Under the pieces are notes generated by a model. That model ran no database searches and was not told the origin of the DNA. It saw only the letters and a program-made list of their open reading frames with translations. From Melitaea cinxia (taxonomy: Eukaryota; Arthropoda; Insecta; Lepidoptera; Nymphalidae), in assembly GCF_905220565.1 (NCBI RefSeq), contig NC_059404.1:6662472-6726471 (forward strand): a DNA stretch of 64,000 nt, given 5' to 3'. Numbering within the stretch: position 1 is the stretch's first letter; the number at the start of each line of letters is the position of its first letter. Shown here one piece after another: positions 28,921 through 41,595 of the stretch. A program made the translations under genes and the position numbers.

Positions 28921-29384
28921 ACATTTGTCTTAACGACGAATTAACCAAATTTTAAATTCAATTCTGAAATTAAGCAGATGAAAATAAAAAATAGAATGTA
29001 TCAACTATCATAATATTAAAGAGTACCTAATGAAGTGGTTTTACATTATCTTTTTAATATTACACTTTTATTTATTTATATATTTTTTAAAAGAAATTAA
29101 CCGGAATATTGTCTGGTATTCATAATTAGCCTATGGTAGTACATCACATTTTTATTATTTAGTAGCTCCAGAGATACGTCATATTTTCAGCTTGCAGATT
29201 CTATTAGGCAAGTGTTTGATAAGGTATGAAAGATTAACCCTAAACATAGTCCATGTGTACGACCACATTGTTCTTTAAGCAGCATACTATCATGAGAGTG
29301 ATATAATATTACACGTACATTAGTTTTACTAGACGCTATTACTCTTTTTTTTTTAATAAGAAGCATTGCACGTGATGTGTTATG

Positions 29385-29640
29385 AAATACTAGCTGTTCG
29401 CTTTGTGTGGAAAACCACATAAATATCTATAATAATATCGTGAAGTTGAAGAGTTTGTTTGTCGGTTTGTTTATTTGATCACGCTAATCTCAGGAACTGC
29501 TAGTTCTAATTAAGAATTATTTTTGTGTTAGATGCCCATTTACCGAGGATAGCAATAGGTTATATAATATTTTATTACGATTTTTCCTCAAATTAACGAG
29601 TGTCAAACCCCGGGGCACAGCCAGTAATATAACATGATTA
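29385..29640 (+). mobile_element. Dispersed repeat (GCTAATCTCAGGAACT family)
   Basis: Contains GTTTGTTTGTCGGTTTG, CACGCTAATCTCAGGAACTG, ATAGGTTATATAATATTTTA and the terminal CCCCGGGGCACAGCCAG; a repeat piece of non-LTR 3'-end type. Non-coding. Confidence 0.55.
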
Positions 29641-29753
29641 AAATAAAAATATCTCCTGAAGTTCCAAGCGTTGTGAGGTATTTAATTCAACCAAATAACT
29701 ACTTAAAATACTATTACTTCTACTACTATACTACTATCTACTAATACTACTAT

Positions 29754-30043
29754 TTAGCCAACTTTAAAAAAGGAGAAGGTTATCAATTTCAATTCGACTG
29801 TATATGTAAGTGTGTGTGGACCGAATTCGACATACTTATATATTTTTTTTAAATTGAAAAGCGGTGCTTGATATTGTTGTAGTGGTCCATTTAAATTAAA
29901 TCGAGAACTGACAAATATTTTTTCAGTTATCTCTAAAAATGCTTTGTATTCATTTAAATTTCTTGCATTAAAACTCATTGCTCTTTACTGATGACTTTAC
30001 TTGACTATTTTTTGTCTACCCACTTTTTATCACTTGATTACTA
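29754..30043 (+). mobile_element. AACCGACTTCA element, diverged, right end lost
   Basis: Begins AGCCAACTTTAAAAAAGGAG and keeps the family's CTTGACTATTTTTTGTCTACC segment; the right terminal repeat is absent. The 74-codon minus frame inside is not a gene. Confidence 0.5.
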
Positions 30044-31119
30044 TTTTGACTTAAATAGGAAAGCTACAACCGATTTGATTTATTGATTGCTATATCTACG
30101 CGTCTGGTATAAGGTAAATACTTTTTAAATATATTTAGTAGCTATTATGGTTGATTTTTTAATTTAAAAAAAAAAAGAAATTTTAAAAACAGAAGCATCA
30201 ATGGTAAAATAAATAATCTATAGGGAATTTTATTTACTTAACATTAACACGCAAGTTACAACAACGACAGACATTGATCAAAAGTAATGTTACCTAATTA
30301 CTACCTAATTACTTAGAAATAGGTACATATAAAAGCTTGAAATTTTTTCGATTTTATCGTCTAAATTTACCTTTTACTTATTATTGAAAAACCATTTCGC
30401 TATAATATTTATTCAGGACTTAGGTCGGTGCCTATAGATACGAGTTGAAAGGCTGTATACTATATTCACTGAATTCAATTTTCAGTACTCGTAAGTGAAG
30501 CTTGGAGATGAAAGACGACCATCTCTAGAGTGCTACTGAAGAATATGAGATTTCTAATGTAGCCAGCGTGCGCTCGGAATGGTAATCTTTTATGAAAGAT
30601 ATATTACAAGGCACGAAATTGCACTCCGTCTTGATGGTAAGTAAGAAATAAAACGTGTCTTCAAATGTATTTCAAAAAAAAAAAACATGAAACTGAATAA
30701 AATAAAGTTATTTTCAATTAAATTTAGATTTTAAAACTGGCTACGACGTATTAATATTATTTTAAACAATATTCTTATTAGATTAAGGCACATTCGATAA
30801 GGCTCGATCCACATTATAGTGCTGATCTCAGTTCGTACTCGGTTCGGTCTCGATCCGATAAATAAGAAACAATAGACGAATCGGTTGTTCGAAAGCAGTT
30901 GTCAAAAAATCAAAATAAATCTGGCTTTGCTCTTCAAAAAATGTATAGTTGTGTAGTATTTCTCCCAAGAGATGCTCTAGGGGCAACTATACGCAAAAAT
31001 CAATTGAGCAATTATTATTTTTGATACGCATACTTGCCATTTCTATTTGGGAAATAAAAAAAAGTATTTAACAATAAAAATGTATAAACAGTATGATTTA
31101 AGCCCCAATGTATGCAAAA

Positions 31120-31513
31120 AATGGCCAAGTGCGAGTCGTACTCGCGCACCGAGGGTTCTTAAAAAGAAAGGAAGGGAACTAAAAAATCTATACTTTTCGC
31201 AATTTTTCCTTTATCTGTGCTATGAGACGTTACTTCATATCAAATTTTAAGATTCTGAGTTCACGGGAAGGACCCTGTAGCTTTTAATTCCCTTGCGAAT
31301 GTCGAAAATTTGCAGTATAAACGGCTGTATCTTTTGATTGGTTGTTAGAAGTTTGAATTTTTCACAGCTCCAAGGAGTGATTGAGTATTTGATATGAACT
31401 TCAGCTTGATACCTCCATGCGTTTTTGAGAAAAAGAGTCTTGACAGATTGACGGACAACAAATGATCCTATAAGGGTTCCGCTTTTTCCTTTTGAGTTAC
31501 AGAACCCTAAAAA
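31120..31513 (+). mobile_element. Dispersed repeat (GGCCAAGTGCGAGTCGTACT family)
   Basis: Left part ATGGCCAAGTGCGAGTCGTA and CACCGAGGGTTCTTA; right part AGGGTTCCGCTTTTTCCTTT and ACAGAACCCTAAAAA. GGGTTCT and AGAACCC make short inverted ends. A widespread lepidopteran repeat. Confidence 0.6.
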
Positions 31514-31884
31514 TATTTAACAGAGATTAGTTACCAATATAATTTCAACGCTCGTTAAAGTTACGTTGCGGAAGAATTTTGCTCACACGGACGAAACACA
31601 AGCACCTACTCCAACGGCTTATGTTGCATCGAGGCCTGCACGGGGACCACTTCCGATTATTATGAAACGCTAACACAATCAACAAGCCTAACATAACTAA
31701 CTTGCCTCGAGGCAACTATCCGTCTTTTACCCTACACGTATTTGCTTACCTATTCATATCGATTATGACAAATTGAGATATGTAGGCAGATAGTTAGGTT
31801 TTGACTATTTTTTCGTCAATCTAGGTTGTATTTATACCTCATAGCTTTTTACTGACCTATAGGTACTACTGACTATACCTCATA

Positions 31885-32385
31885 GATTTCGATGATTTTT
31901 TTAAGCTTGTGTTTATCATGTAGTCATATTTTAATTTGATTGAAACCTTATGAGTCCTTTCTGAATAAGCTTTAATAATGTAGGTCTTAACTAAGGTAGA
32001 GTATGGCAGTAAATTTCCTGTTCAAAATTTGGAGCAGCCCGACTGGGGTACTGGGGTACCTCGACCTTACAGAAAATCACTGCTAAAAAATACTGCTTTC
32101 AAGCAATTTTGCGTTCTTGTGGTTAGTAAGGTGTCCAGAGCTCAATGAATGGATTAGGGATAGAGTCGACAACGCGCTTGCAACGCTTCTGGTGTTGCTG
32201 ACGTCTATAAGCTACGATAATGGCTAACCATCAGGTGAGCCGTACCTTGTTTGCCGACCTAGTTATATAAAAAAAATCTTAACTTTTTAAATATATTTTT
32301 TCGTCTACCTACCTACGTTGTACTACTTGTCGATATTATTGTTGTAAGTCGGTTTTTTTTTGCGAGCAAACACAACTATCAAAGA
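31885..32385 (+). mobile_element. AACCGACTTCA element interrupted by a retrotransposon
   Basis: Family segments resume on both sides of the 31985-32275 insertion: TTTCGATGATTTTTTTAAGC through TTGATTGAAACC on the left, and TTTTCGTCTACCTACC through GTAAGTCGGTTTTTTTTT on the right. The left terminal repeat is missing. Confidence 0.45.
31985..32275 (+). mobile_element. Retrotransposon 3' end (AGCAGCCCGACTGGGG family), copy 1
   Basis: Runs from TTAACTAAGGTAGAGTATGG through GGAGCAGCCCGACTGGGG and ACCATCAGGTGAGCCGTAC to GCCGACCTAGTTATATAAAAA. The second copy lies at 32930-33225 in the same orientation and a diverged inverted copy at 33640-33860. The A-rich 3' end indicates retrotransposition. It sits inside an older inverted-repeat element (31885-32385). 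Confidence 0.65.
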
Positions 32386-32929
32386 AACCATCGAATATGT
32401 AAACGGAATTACATAGGCGAATATTATTTCATCCGTTGTAATTCATATTTCGTGTTGAATAGTTAAGAATATTACCTACAATTTATATAATTTAAAATAA
32501 ATTTAAGTGAATAAATTTTGAGTACAGTATATTTACATATAAATGTACCTATTAATATACTTCATTCAGTTCCTAGAATATATTAGGAATATATTAGGTA
32601 TATACCTACCTACCTATTATTTTATTAATATTATATTTTGAGCTGGTTAGATTACACAGGCACTGAATATTTATATGTTTTGTTTTTCATTGTGAATATA
32701 ACATTAATAACAATGAAATCTATTTTACTTTACAAAAACTACCACTTAGAATAATCAATTTATATTACGTAAACAGTGGGTCCTTAAAGTTTTATGTACT
32801 GTGCATTCAAAATTAAAATTATTAGTTTGCTAAGACTATTGACAAAGACTTTAGACTTTGTCTCATACTCACTCATGGGTATATTTACCCTAGGACCAAA
32901 AGGGCCATGACCCGAGACGGCATTCTGTG

Positions 32930-33225
32930 AGAGGCTTAACTGAGGTAGGACACAGCAGGAATTTCCTGCTCAAAATATGGAGCAGCCCGACTGGGGAAGT
33001 ACCTCGACCTTACAGAAGATCACAGCAAAATAATACTGTTTTCAAGCAGTATTGTGTTCCTGTTGGTGAGTAAGGTGACCAGAGCTCCTAGGGGGGGGGA
33101 TTGGGGATGAGGTCGGCAACACGCTTGCGATGCTTCTGGTGTTGCAGGCGTCTATAAGCTACGGTAATCGCTTACCATCAGGTGAGCCGTACGCTTTTTT
33201 GCCGACCTAGTGATATAAAAAAAGG
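32930..33225 (+). mobile_element. Retrotransposon 3' end, copy 2
   Basis: Same family as 31985-32275, with clear similarity over its full length, and ending GCCGACCTAGTGATATAAAAAA. A 9-base G run at 33092-33100 replaces the sequence seen in copy 1. Confidence 0.65.
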
Positions 33226-33639
33226 CAGCACGAGCCGAGCTGCGATCACGAGAACGAGTCGCACTATAAATGTGAAAAATAATCGAATTGTACGTAAAAA
33301 CAAAGTTTGGTTATTGTTAGTTATATGAAGTATTATATGAAAATTGTATGAAATAGGCGGCCTAAAAAAAGTTCTGTCGAAAAATTCCAAATTAATTAAC
33401 AATTTTATTAATCACTATTTTTTTTTTCACATGGAAAATAGTCGATTGTTGATTAGCGGACTTTAGAGTAATAATACCTATTTTAAATCTACTTGTAATA
33501 ACAAATTGTAAGAGTCAAGAGAAATTTGATCGAAGTACTTTTAAAGTTTTATAAGTCTACCTATAAGTCATACGAGTACCTACCTACTATATAATTAGGT
33601 ATTACCTATACGAAGTATTCGACCCACCTGGTAGTCAGT

Positions 33640-33860
33640 AGTGTGCCGTAACCTATGGACACCTGCAACATAAGAAGCGTCACAAGCGCGTTGCCCACCT
33701 AATCCGTGACCCTCCTCAGGAGTTCTATCCACCTTACTAACTATACGAACACAGCACTGTGTGAGAGCAGTGTTATTTGGTTGTGATCTTCTGTACCTAA
33801 CGTACCCCTGTCGGGCTACTCGGAATTTCGAAAAGAGTATTTCCGGCTATGCTCGACATC
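33640..33860 (-). mobile_element. Retrotransposon 3' end, copy 3 (inverted, diverged)
   Basis: Read on the minus strand it carries GGTGGGCAACGCGCTTGTGACG and the neighbouring segments of copies 1 and 2, in the same order but more diverged. Its A-rich tail is not evident. Confidence 0.45.
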
Positions 33861-36800
33861 AATGTAAGTTACATTCCACCTAATCCTACCTAATCGATGT
33901 TATAATGATATGAAACGAACCATAAACAAATACAAGCACATGCATCGATAAACTAAAATAAAAACTTTAATTAATGCAAAAATTAGGTATAAACTCCTTA
34001 AATAATTAATACCTATTTGCCTCTGTAAAGGTGAAGTTATAAAAAATGTAGGTAGTTAAAAGTACCCCACATGCTTATGCTAATTAAAGGTAAATTTAAA
34101 TATTAATTTTGTTAATAATTCTTTTTTTAAAGTGCTGTGAGCTTTAAAGTATTATTATCTAAATCATCATTTATATTATACGCGTTTTTAAATTATTTCT
34201 TTAATAATTTTATTATGTACTAGCGGGCCGACAGACATTATCTTATCTTGTAAATAATCAAATCGTGAAGTTTAAATAATCGTTACGTATTCTGAATTTT
34301 CCTCATTTTCTTAATTCATTCCGTAAGAATAATTTATAAATATTTTAAAAATGTAATTTTTTGCGCTTAGTAATACGCTGAGCGATTCATTTTTATTTAT
34401 GGTTCTAGACGCTGGAATGTGAGAAAAAATCCGTAACACTCATACGGAGGTCAAGCTCGTACAATTCTGTCGGAATTAATGTTTTATCGCTTTAGAAGTA
34501 TAACAATTAGAAACCATATGAAACGTGAATTACAGTCGTGTCAATGATACGAGAAAAGTCACACATTATTGTGCTATTACAAGAATAACAGAAGGTGATG
34601 AACTCATTTACAAGAATAATTATGTACAAAACGAAAAATAATTTATAACTATGTATATAATTGCCAATAGGCAAGCAGTCTTACATTACTTTAATTGTAA
34701 ATATACCTACTCGTATATGTAAGTTATTGCTTAGTTTCTATATTTGTTATATCATAAATTATAGACTTCTAAGATTGTTGAATAAAAAGAACTTATTAAA
34801 TCAGAAAAGCAAGGATTTTTTTATCGTAATTATTAAATAAAGATATGCTATATTGTGGTACTTGTTTTTGTTGTTAGTTAGATAACGTACCTGGATTAGT
34901 AGCAGGTATAAGTTCTATTAGGTACTGCTACGTACAAAACTTTAAGATTTCTTGTAATTCTATTTTGCTTTTTGAATCTCTGCGAATGTTTGCATGTAAA
35001 AATGATGAATAAATTCAAATATATAGTATTCTTCTGTATTTAATTTTTGCTAAATTAAATACAGGAAGAAACTACGCATCAACAGGTACCTAAGTTATTT
35101 TTAAGAGAAATCGGTTACCTATACATAGTTAGCTATTAGGTATGTCAAAATAAAAATAGTATTTAAGTCAAAAGCATATGCAGATTAACAGTGCTTCAAA
35201 ATACTGTTGTTTGTTTTATAGGGTTTACAACTTATTAATAACATTTCAGTTAATATTACATAAAAACGAACAAACGAAGTAAATAGGTCCATATATTATA
35301 GACATTTGTGTAAAAAACTTTACAGTAAATTTGCAAACAGCATTTTACAGAAGACAACACCTTACGTCCATAACGTAGATGGGTACGTACCTACCTAACT
35401 ACTATATTTTTCAAAAAAAGCGGTATTTTAACGGTTTTCTATTACATCCAAATCATAATTATAAAAATACCTGCGTAATCTACCTTAGTAAGGTTTGGTA
35501 TAGGTACATATTTACTTCGTAAATTTATTAATTATTTTACATCACATTTGTGTCAGGTATGTAAAGGCACCTTACCTATCTTTAATTGTTTTTATTTGTG
35601 TACGTACTGAACATTTCAACACTAATAAAATACTAAATTTAAAGAGTAAAACTTTTTTTATCTGTTTTACACAAAAACAGAACAAAAAGATCTAAAACAA
35701 AAGTAACCAATAGATTTACCATTACTAGGTAGGTACTATTAAAATTTATTCCAAACCGTAGGTTTTTGATTAGGTAGGTATGTACCGCTCATTCTTTTAT
35801 ACATTATGCTTAGATACTTAAAAATGTGCTTAAAAATATTAGAAGTAGGTACATGGGTACGAGCAGAAAAATAGGTAAAAAAAATTCAAAGTACCTAGCC
35901 TATCATTTACAATTACCACAGAAATATTTAAAAAAAAATGTTGTTATTGTGAGAGTGCGTTTTATAATACCTAAATATTATTTTTACCAAAACAGTGTGA
36001 ACTGAATGGGTAATAAGGTTTACCTAGGTAGGTATCTCTTAGATATAATAATTAATTGTAGGTACAAGGTAGAAAATGCTCAAAGGACAGTTAGGTACTA
36101 TGTAGTTACACAAGTAATTATACCTGTGCCGTATCCAATATTAATTCCAAATGAGTTTTTCTAAGAAATAAAGATACTGTTTTTATAAGTCTGTTACTTT
36201 ATAATCTTGTAAGCAACTGGAAAAATCAATGACGATATTTATTTCATTTTATTTTACTAACTAATTAACAAGATCCAAAGCTTTATCCACAATAGTCACA
36301 GCCTTGTTGTATCGAAATGATTAGATGTATACTAGTAATCCAAACCTACACAGGTCACAGGTATAAGTAGGTACCTAAGCAGGTACATATTATATCATGT
36401 TTCAGCACAGATATAATTCATGTGTTTGTTATTTCATTTTTTAATAACGAATAAATTAAACTTAGCTAACTAATAATTAATTAATTTTTTAAAAATAAAT
36501 ATTGTTAGGTACCTAGATTAAAATCATACCAGTATTTTAGACCCTTAAAATGCATCCTACCTATACCTAGCTACAGTGATACTACTACATACTATTAGAA
36601 AAAAATAATTACTACAATACTGTAATAGTATTTACAAATGCTCATTTTATATCTTTAAGAACATATTTAGATTATTTTTATTGTCCTACGTATTTGTTTA
36701 AAAATAAATATAAAAATAGCAATAAGAAGTTAAATTAAATTCTTATAAATTAATTATATTTGATTAAAATGACTCTAAAAATAATCATTTACTTTACAGC

Positions 36801-38419
36801 TTAATATTACAAAAAATAATTATTATAAAATTTATGAAGTGGAAAATATATATCCACAAGGTAAGAAATATTTTATTTTTTTTTATAAAAAATATATATT
36901 AGGTCCTGATTTATGCGTTTCGAATTGAAAAAATAATTTTCATACTGCACTCAAAGCGCTACGAGCTACAACGCGCCCCGCCTTTTCCATCATGGTGGTA
37001 ATACTGCCCGCTTAGCATCTTAAACAATCTGTCACAACTAACATGCGTCTGTTTATCTCTTACCGAACGAGATATCTGTATAAAAAACTATATGCATCCG
37101 AAAGAGATAATACTACTAGCGGGAAAGAGACAACTAGATTTCCAGGTGCACTGCACAAGGTTGAATGATTCTTATTAAAGAGAACAGAGTATGATTCGAT
37201 TGCAATGCAAGTGCAACCTTATTTATAGAAAGACAGAGTTCGGTTTTGATTGTTCGGCTAAATATTTCTGTTAGTGTATCTCGTACTGTTAGAAGAGATA
37301 AGGCATAGAAAAAAATTATAAGTTAGAATAAGAAGAAAAATAAATGGATTCCAAGCATTTTAAAGTTTCTTTGAATCTTTGGGTAGTTTTCATCACTATT
37401 AATAGATGGCGCTACTGGCATCTTTGCGTGCAATATTCAATTTACTGGTGTTATAATATAATTTATATTTCATACTATAATATGTTTTTATTTATATAAT
37501 ATATGTACTTTATTTATAATGTATTAATACAGTGTAATTTTTTTTAACCGCATACATAACACAAATTAGAAATATGAATAGGTATTTAGGTAAATACTTA
37601 TAAATTACTTATTACAAAAAACATATTTTATATGAAACAGGAGATACATATATATATATATTAAAATACTTTAAATAATTTTACAGGATACGTATATTAA
37701 AAATCAAAATAAGGCTGTGAAGAAGCGCTTTTCAAACACAAAGAACAACTTAACGAAACGTGAACTAGTAAAGTAGAAGAAAAAGTTCAGTAACTTTATG
37801 GAATACAGTAATAAATTAATATTGGAATTATACAGTTACCTATACATAAACTTAATTTATTGAAACATCTAAAATAAGATTCTGGTGAGTCTCAAGCTTA
37901 ATTTCTAAAACAGTAGAGTTACTGTTTCGTAGTTTATTTATATTAGTGATAACAGATTGAAAATGAAATGTTATCACTAAAGTAGTTGAATTAATTTAGA
38001 ACCAGTTTTTAAAGTTCCGCCTACATTTTATTTACATACACAGGTAGATATCTTCCACAGACTCAGTGTGCGGACATTATTTATTTACATTGTAGCGCTT
38101 AAATTTTCTTATGTATTATCTAATATTATTGTTTCTTATTTTTACTTTTAAATAGACAATTTTATAATAAAGTTAAAACAACCTCGATAGAAACAAAAGT
38201 GATCCCTATCTAGGCAATGATAGAGATGTCTAAATATGTCGATTTATATTTCTTAGATACCTATCTAGTTTGTTCTTACTTTGTACTTCCTTACCCTAAA
38301 TCCTAAAAATATAAACAAATATGTCCTATCTTTAAATGTATGACCAGTTTTCTTTTAGTTACTATGCACTGACGTAATTTTTGGTACGTTTTTTAAATTT
38401 ATTTCAAACGCCTTGTTAT
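33861..38419. other. Non-coding flank with TAGGTA word cluster
   Basis: 35080-36570 is packed with TAGGTA/TACCTA and CAGGTA words. 36960-37330 is GC-mixed and may be an old repeat (TACTAGCGGGAAAGAGACAA). No gene. Confidence 0.5.
37403..37416 (+). promoter_or_regulatory. CTCF-like motif
   Basis: TAGATGGCGCTACT fits the CTCF core in plus orientation. It is preceded by a 450-bp GC-mixed stretch (36960-37400) that may be an old repeat. Confidence 0.2.
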
Positions 38420-38960
38420 AAGGCTCGAAATTCAATTGTTTGTCTAATTATTCAAATGTACTCACGGTTGTTTGTGGATTGGAAACGTCAAACTTGTTGG
38501 AAAACACATCGCGTGCGCTCGTCGCGACGGCGTGCGGCGGCGTCCACGCGACAACAGCGATAATCGCGCGATTCCGCATGAAAAACACATAGTTTTACAC
38601 AAGAAACACTGTTAAATTTCGGTAAAAGTGCGGAGCGAGCCGAGATGTGTCGTCCGTGGCCGCGTTCGCATCTAAACGGCCCGAGTTTTATGTTAGATTA
38701 CAGACGTAACTTTTATAGATCCTCGGTGCTATATAACGCGGTGGGCGTGTTCGGGGAACAGTGACCCCTATGTGGTGATGTTAAGGAACATAATAGCGCA
38801 CGGGTAGCGTTGCACGGGTGTCATTAAATGTCGCGCGACGAGGGGTGAGGCGGGCGGAGGTGTGTGGGTAAAGTTTTGGGTATTGATTGAATATGAGTCG
38901 GATTAGTCACTAATCATCACCAATTGGAAGTCGGCGATGTAATCGCGGAAGGGGAGCTCG
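38420..38960. promoter_or_regulatory. CpG-rich island with back-to-back TATA promoters
   Basis: This roughly 0.5-kb block is GC- and CpG-rich in DNA that is otherwise mostly A/T. On the plus strand TATATAA (38730-38736) lies exactly 30 nt upstream of the A in AACAGTG (38760), the classic TATA/initiator spacing. A plus-strand transcript would have only short upstream-type frames, and a donor-like GG/GTAAAGT follows at 38868. On the minus strand TATAAAA (38711-38717) faces the other way. The arrangement looks like a bidirectional promoter. Posterior Hox/Caudal-type TTTTATG words occur inside. Confidence 0.45.
38466..38687 (-). other. Candidate first exon, TATA-driven, ending in GTGAGT
   Basis: A minus-strand TATAAAA at 38711-38717 is about 30 nt upstream of 38687. 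The following 222 nt is CpG-rich and ends CAAACAACC/GTGAGTAC (GT at 38465-38464). From an ATG at 38579 a frame runs exactly 38 codons (MRNRAIIAVVAWTPP..., ending SNPQTT) to the splice site, leaving phase 0. The start context is weak (TTTTTCATG). The transcript could be a distal 5' exon of abd-A or a non-coding RNA; no homolog is recognised. Confidence 0.3.
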
Positions 38961-39392
38961 GACGCGTTGAACAGTGTATGCATTATATAAAATATTTCAT
39001 CGGTTTGTAACTTAAATTAACTTACTCACGTGATTTAGCCGATATCAAGGACGACAAAATCAAAAGGTGTCTTATTTCTTGGAGCGCGTATACGATACAG
39101 ATCTTATTGTTTACATCGATCTGATATAGGCGTCCGTGAACGCTACAAGACGTAGGCCGAATGTATACTTAATAAGTTCGTGTGGGAGTTATCTGCGCTC
39201 CTTATCTATCGGGTTATTGAACTTCTTAAGTACCTATTAATATTGAATTCATTCAAGAATTCTGTAAGAAAATAAGTACACATACATTTATAAGTAGCTA
39301 CTTATATATTTACTTCTAGGTGTGGGTAGAAAGAGTCATATTTAATTGTTTTAAAGCGCATAATTTTATTAAGCTATAAATTTTAGTTAGTG

Positions 39393-39665
39393 ACGACGCG
39401 TTGGCGCAACGGTCATAGCACTTGTTTGTGGCTGTTGCGCGAGCGGTTACTGGTTCAATCCCTGCACTTAACAAATAATTGTATTGGCCATACAGATGTT
39501 TGATGTCTGGATGTTTTTGCAGTTCTTGTGGATTTCCCCACCGTACCTCGAAGAGCACGTTAAGCCGTCGGTTATCATGTACCTACACCTGATAGCAATC
39601 GTTACTCATAGTACATGAAGGAAAGAGACATATGCCCAGCTGTGGGATATAACAGACTAAAGCAA
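39393..39665 (+). mobile_element. tRNA-derived SINE
   Basis: The head contains an A-box-like GCGTTGGCGCAACGGTC and a B box GGTTCAATCC about 50 nt later, the internal RNA polymerase III promoter of tRNA-derived SINEs. The body continues to an A-rich AGACTAAAGCAAATAAAG tail. It does not fold as a functional tRNA gene by eye. An 80-codon minus-strand frame inside it is a by-product. Confidence 0.65.
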
Positions 39666-40573
39666 ATAAAGCGAATAAATTTTAGTTCATTGCAGACCGA
39701 AGAATGTAAATGTGTTAATTAACAGTGTAGTATTGTTCACAAGTAGGTACGTCACGGTCACTACCGTGTCTTTGTCATGATCTGAATAAGTTTCTTTAAG
39801 GTTTAATTTGGAAAAGCAGCCAGATTTATGTGAATCAATAGTACTGTTATTATCACTACTAACCTATGGGAGTTTTTAATTGTAGATAAAATATTATTAA
39901 AATGAATGTAGGTACTTATACTTTATTATTTAAGAAAATATTTTATGAAATTTTCCTGTTAATATCGTGATAATTATTTTTTTTTAACCTTAAATTTATT
40001 TCTCCCTCATTTAAATAAGACAAATCAGAAAAGGAACAAATACTAAAAAGTGCAAAATATTATTATAAGTTTAGAAGTTTAGGTACCCGAAATATGGTCA
40101 TGTGTATTACCTACCATTTTCTTAAGTAGCTCTTTTTATTGCGATTAACTAATCGGTTAATATTTACACAAGATCTCAAGACTAATTTAGATTAATATCA
40201 CTCCAAAAACATACCGAGCATTTCGGACAAAACATTAAATGAACACGTCGTTAAAGAGTTGAATTTATTTTGAAAACAAGTGCCGGCGTTCATCTTAAAC
40301 GTTTTATTTAATCTTTCTTATTTCAGTGTGTATATTTTTACTTTAGTAATTTTTTTAATGTTGATTACGCCAGAAAATTCTACATGAACTTTTTTATTGT
40401 TTCACAATTGGATAGCTGAAATTAAGCCATCACCCTCACGTTGTAGAAAAAATATCAGTTTTTGTTAATAACACATGGTTTTCCTTAATCTTATTAGGTC
40501 ATTGTTTTTAGACACCAAATTTTTAAAATATTTATTATTTATTTTATTATTATTTATTTATTTTATTATTTTT

Positions 40574-40985
40574 AACCGACTTCAAAAAAGGAGGAGGTTA
40601 CTCAATTCGACCGTATATATATGTATTTTTGTTTTAATGTATGTTTGGGTTTAACTTCGTCGTTTACAAACCGATTTTAATCATTGTTTTTTTGTTAGAA
40701 AAGAGATATTTTAAATGTGGTACAATGATAAGGAAACCAGGATCTGATCCTGGGATCTCAGAGAAATCGCGGGAAATCCTCGAAAATCCGCATAATTTTT
40801 TACTGGGTGTACCGATTTTGATGATTTTTAATTAAATCGAAAGCCGATGTTCATCATGTCGTCACATTTAAATTTCATCGAGATCTGATTACAACATTTG
40901 GAGTAATCTTTGATAATGCGTATTTACTTGACTTTTTTTTTGTCTACCTATGTTGTATTACTTGTCGATGTAATTGAAGTCGGTT
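40574..40985 (+). mobile_element. AACCGACTTCA inverted-repeat element, complete copy
   Basis: Perfect 11-bp terminal inverted repeats AACCGACTTCA and TGAAGTCGGTT bound a 412-bp body with no long coding frame (a MITE-like structure). The left end continues AAAAAGGAGGAGG; the right end is followed by the usual TTTTCG...AGCAAACACAA. Related copies are at 15955, 29754, 31885, 53517 and 55352. Confidence 0.7.
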
Positions 40986-41595
40986 TTTTTTCGTTTTCCA
41001 GCAAACACAATGATTATATCGAGCTTCTGTCCTTGTTCTACTTAGATAAGTTGACATAAGACGTGTGATAAATGTTTTAAAACCTCTCGTAATAGACAAG
41101 TTTTTAAATATAAACAAAATGAAACAAAAAGTTTACTCCTAAAATTAAAACATTGCAGTGGAACTCAACGTCGTTATGCAATGACTACTAATCAAACAAA
41201 ATTAACAAAGGAAGCCAGTTCCATTTATACAATGTTTTTAAAACAAAGGCAACATATATCTATATTAGGAGGTTTTTATCCATATTCGTGTATCTCAGTT
41301 TGGTCAATGTCCCCAAACGTATCACATACACGTAGGGACATTTAATTCTTACCTGTTATCCCCCTACCTGTATTTAGAAATACCGTCACGTTTTGTCATA
41401 ATATATACGAAAGTACCTACGCTTGTATTTACATAAACTAGAGGGTCAACAAGGATTAATTTGTATTTAAATTTAGTACTCCATTTCTTTTAGTCGTAGC
41501 GTGATATTTTTTGCTTAAAATCTTCGTCATTAAGTACAATCTAAAATAAGGCTTATCTATAAACGAAAAAAGCGAAGTTTTCTTATCTATACAAA

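Noticed and set aside
39400..39475. tRNA gene
   Set aside because: A-box and B-box words are present, but no cloverleaf or acceptor stem was found; it is the head of a SINE.
39316..39558. 80-codon minus-strand frame
   Set aside because: Falls within the tRNA-derived SINE.
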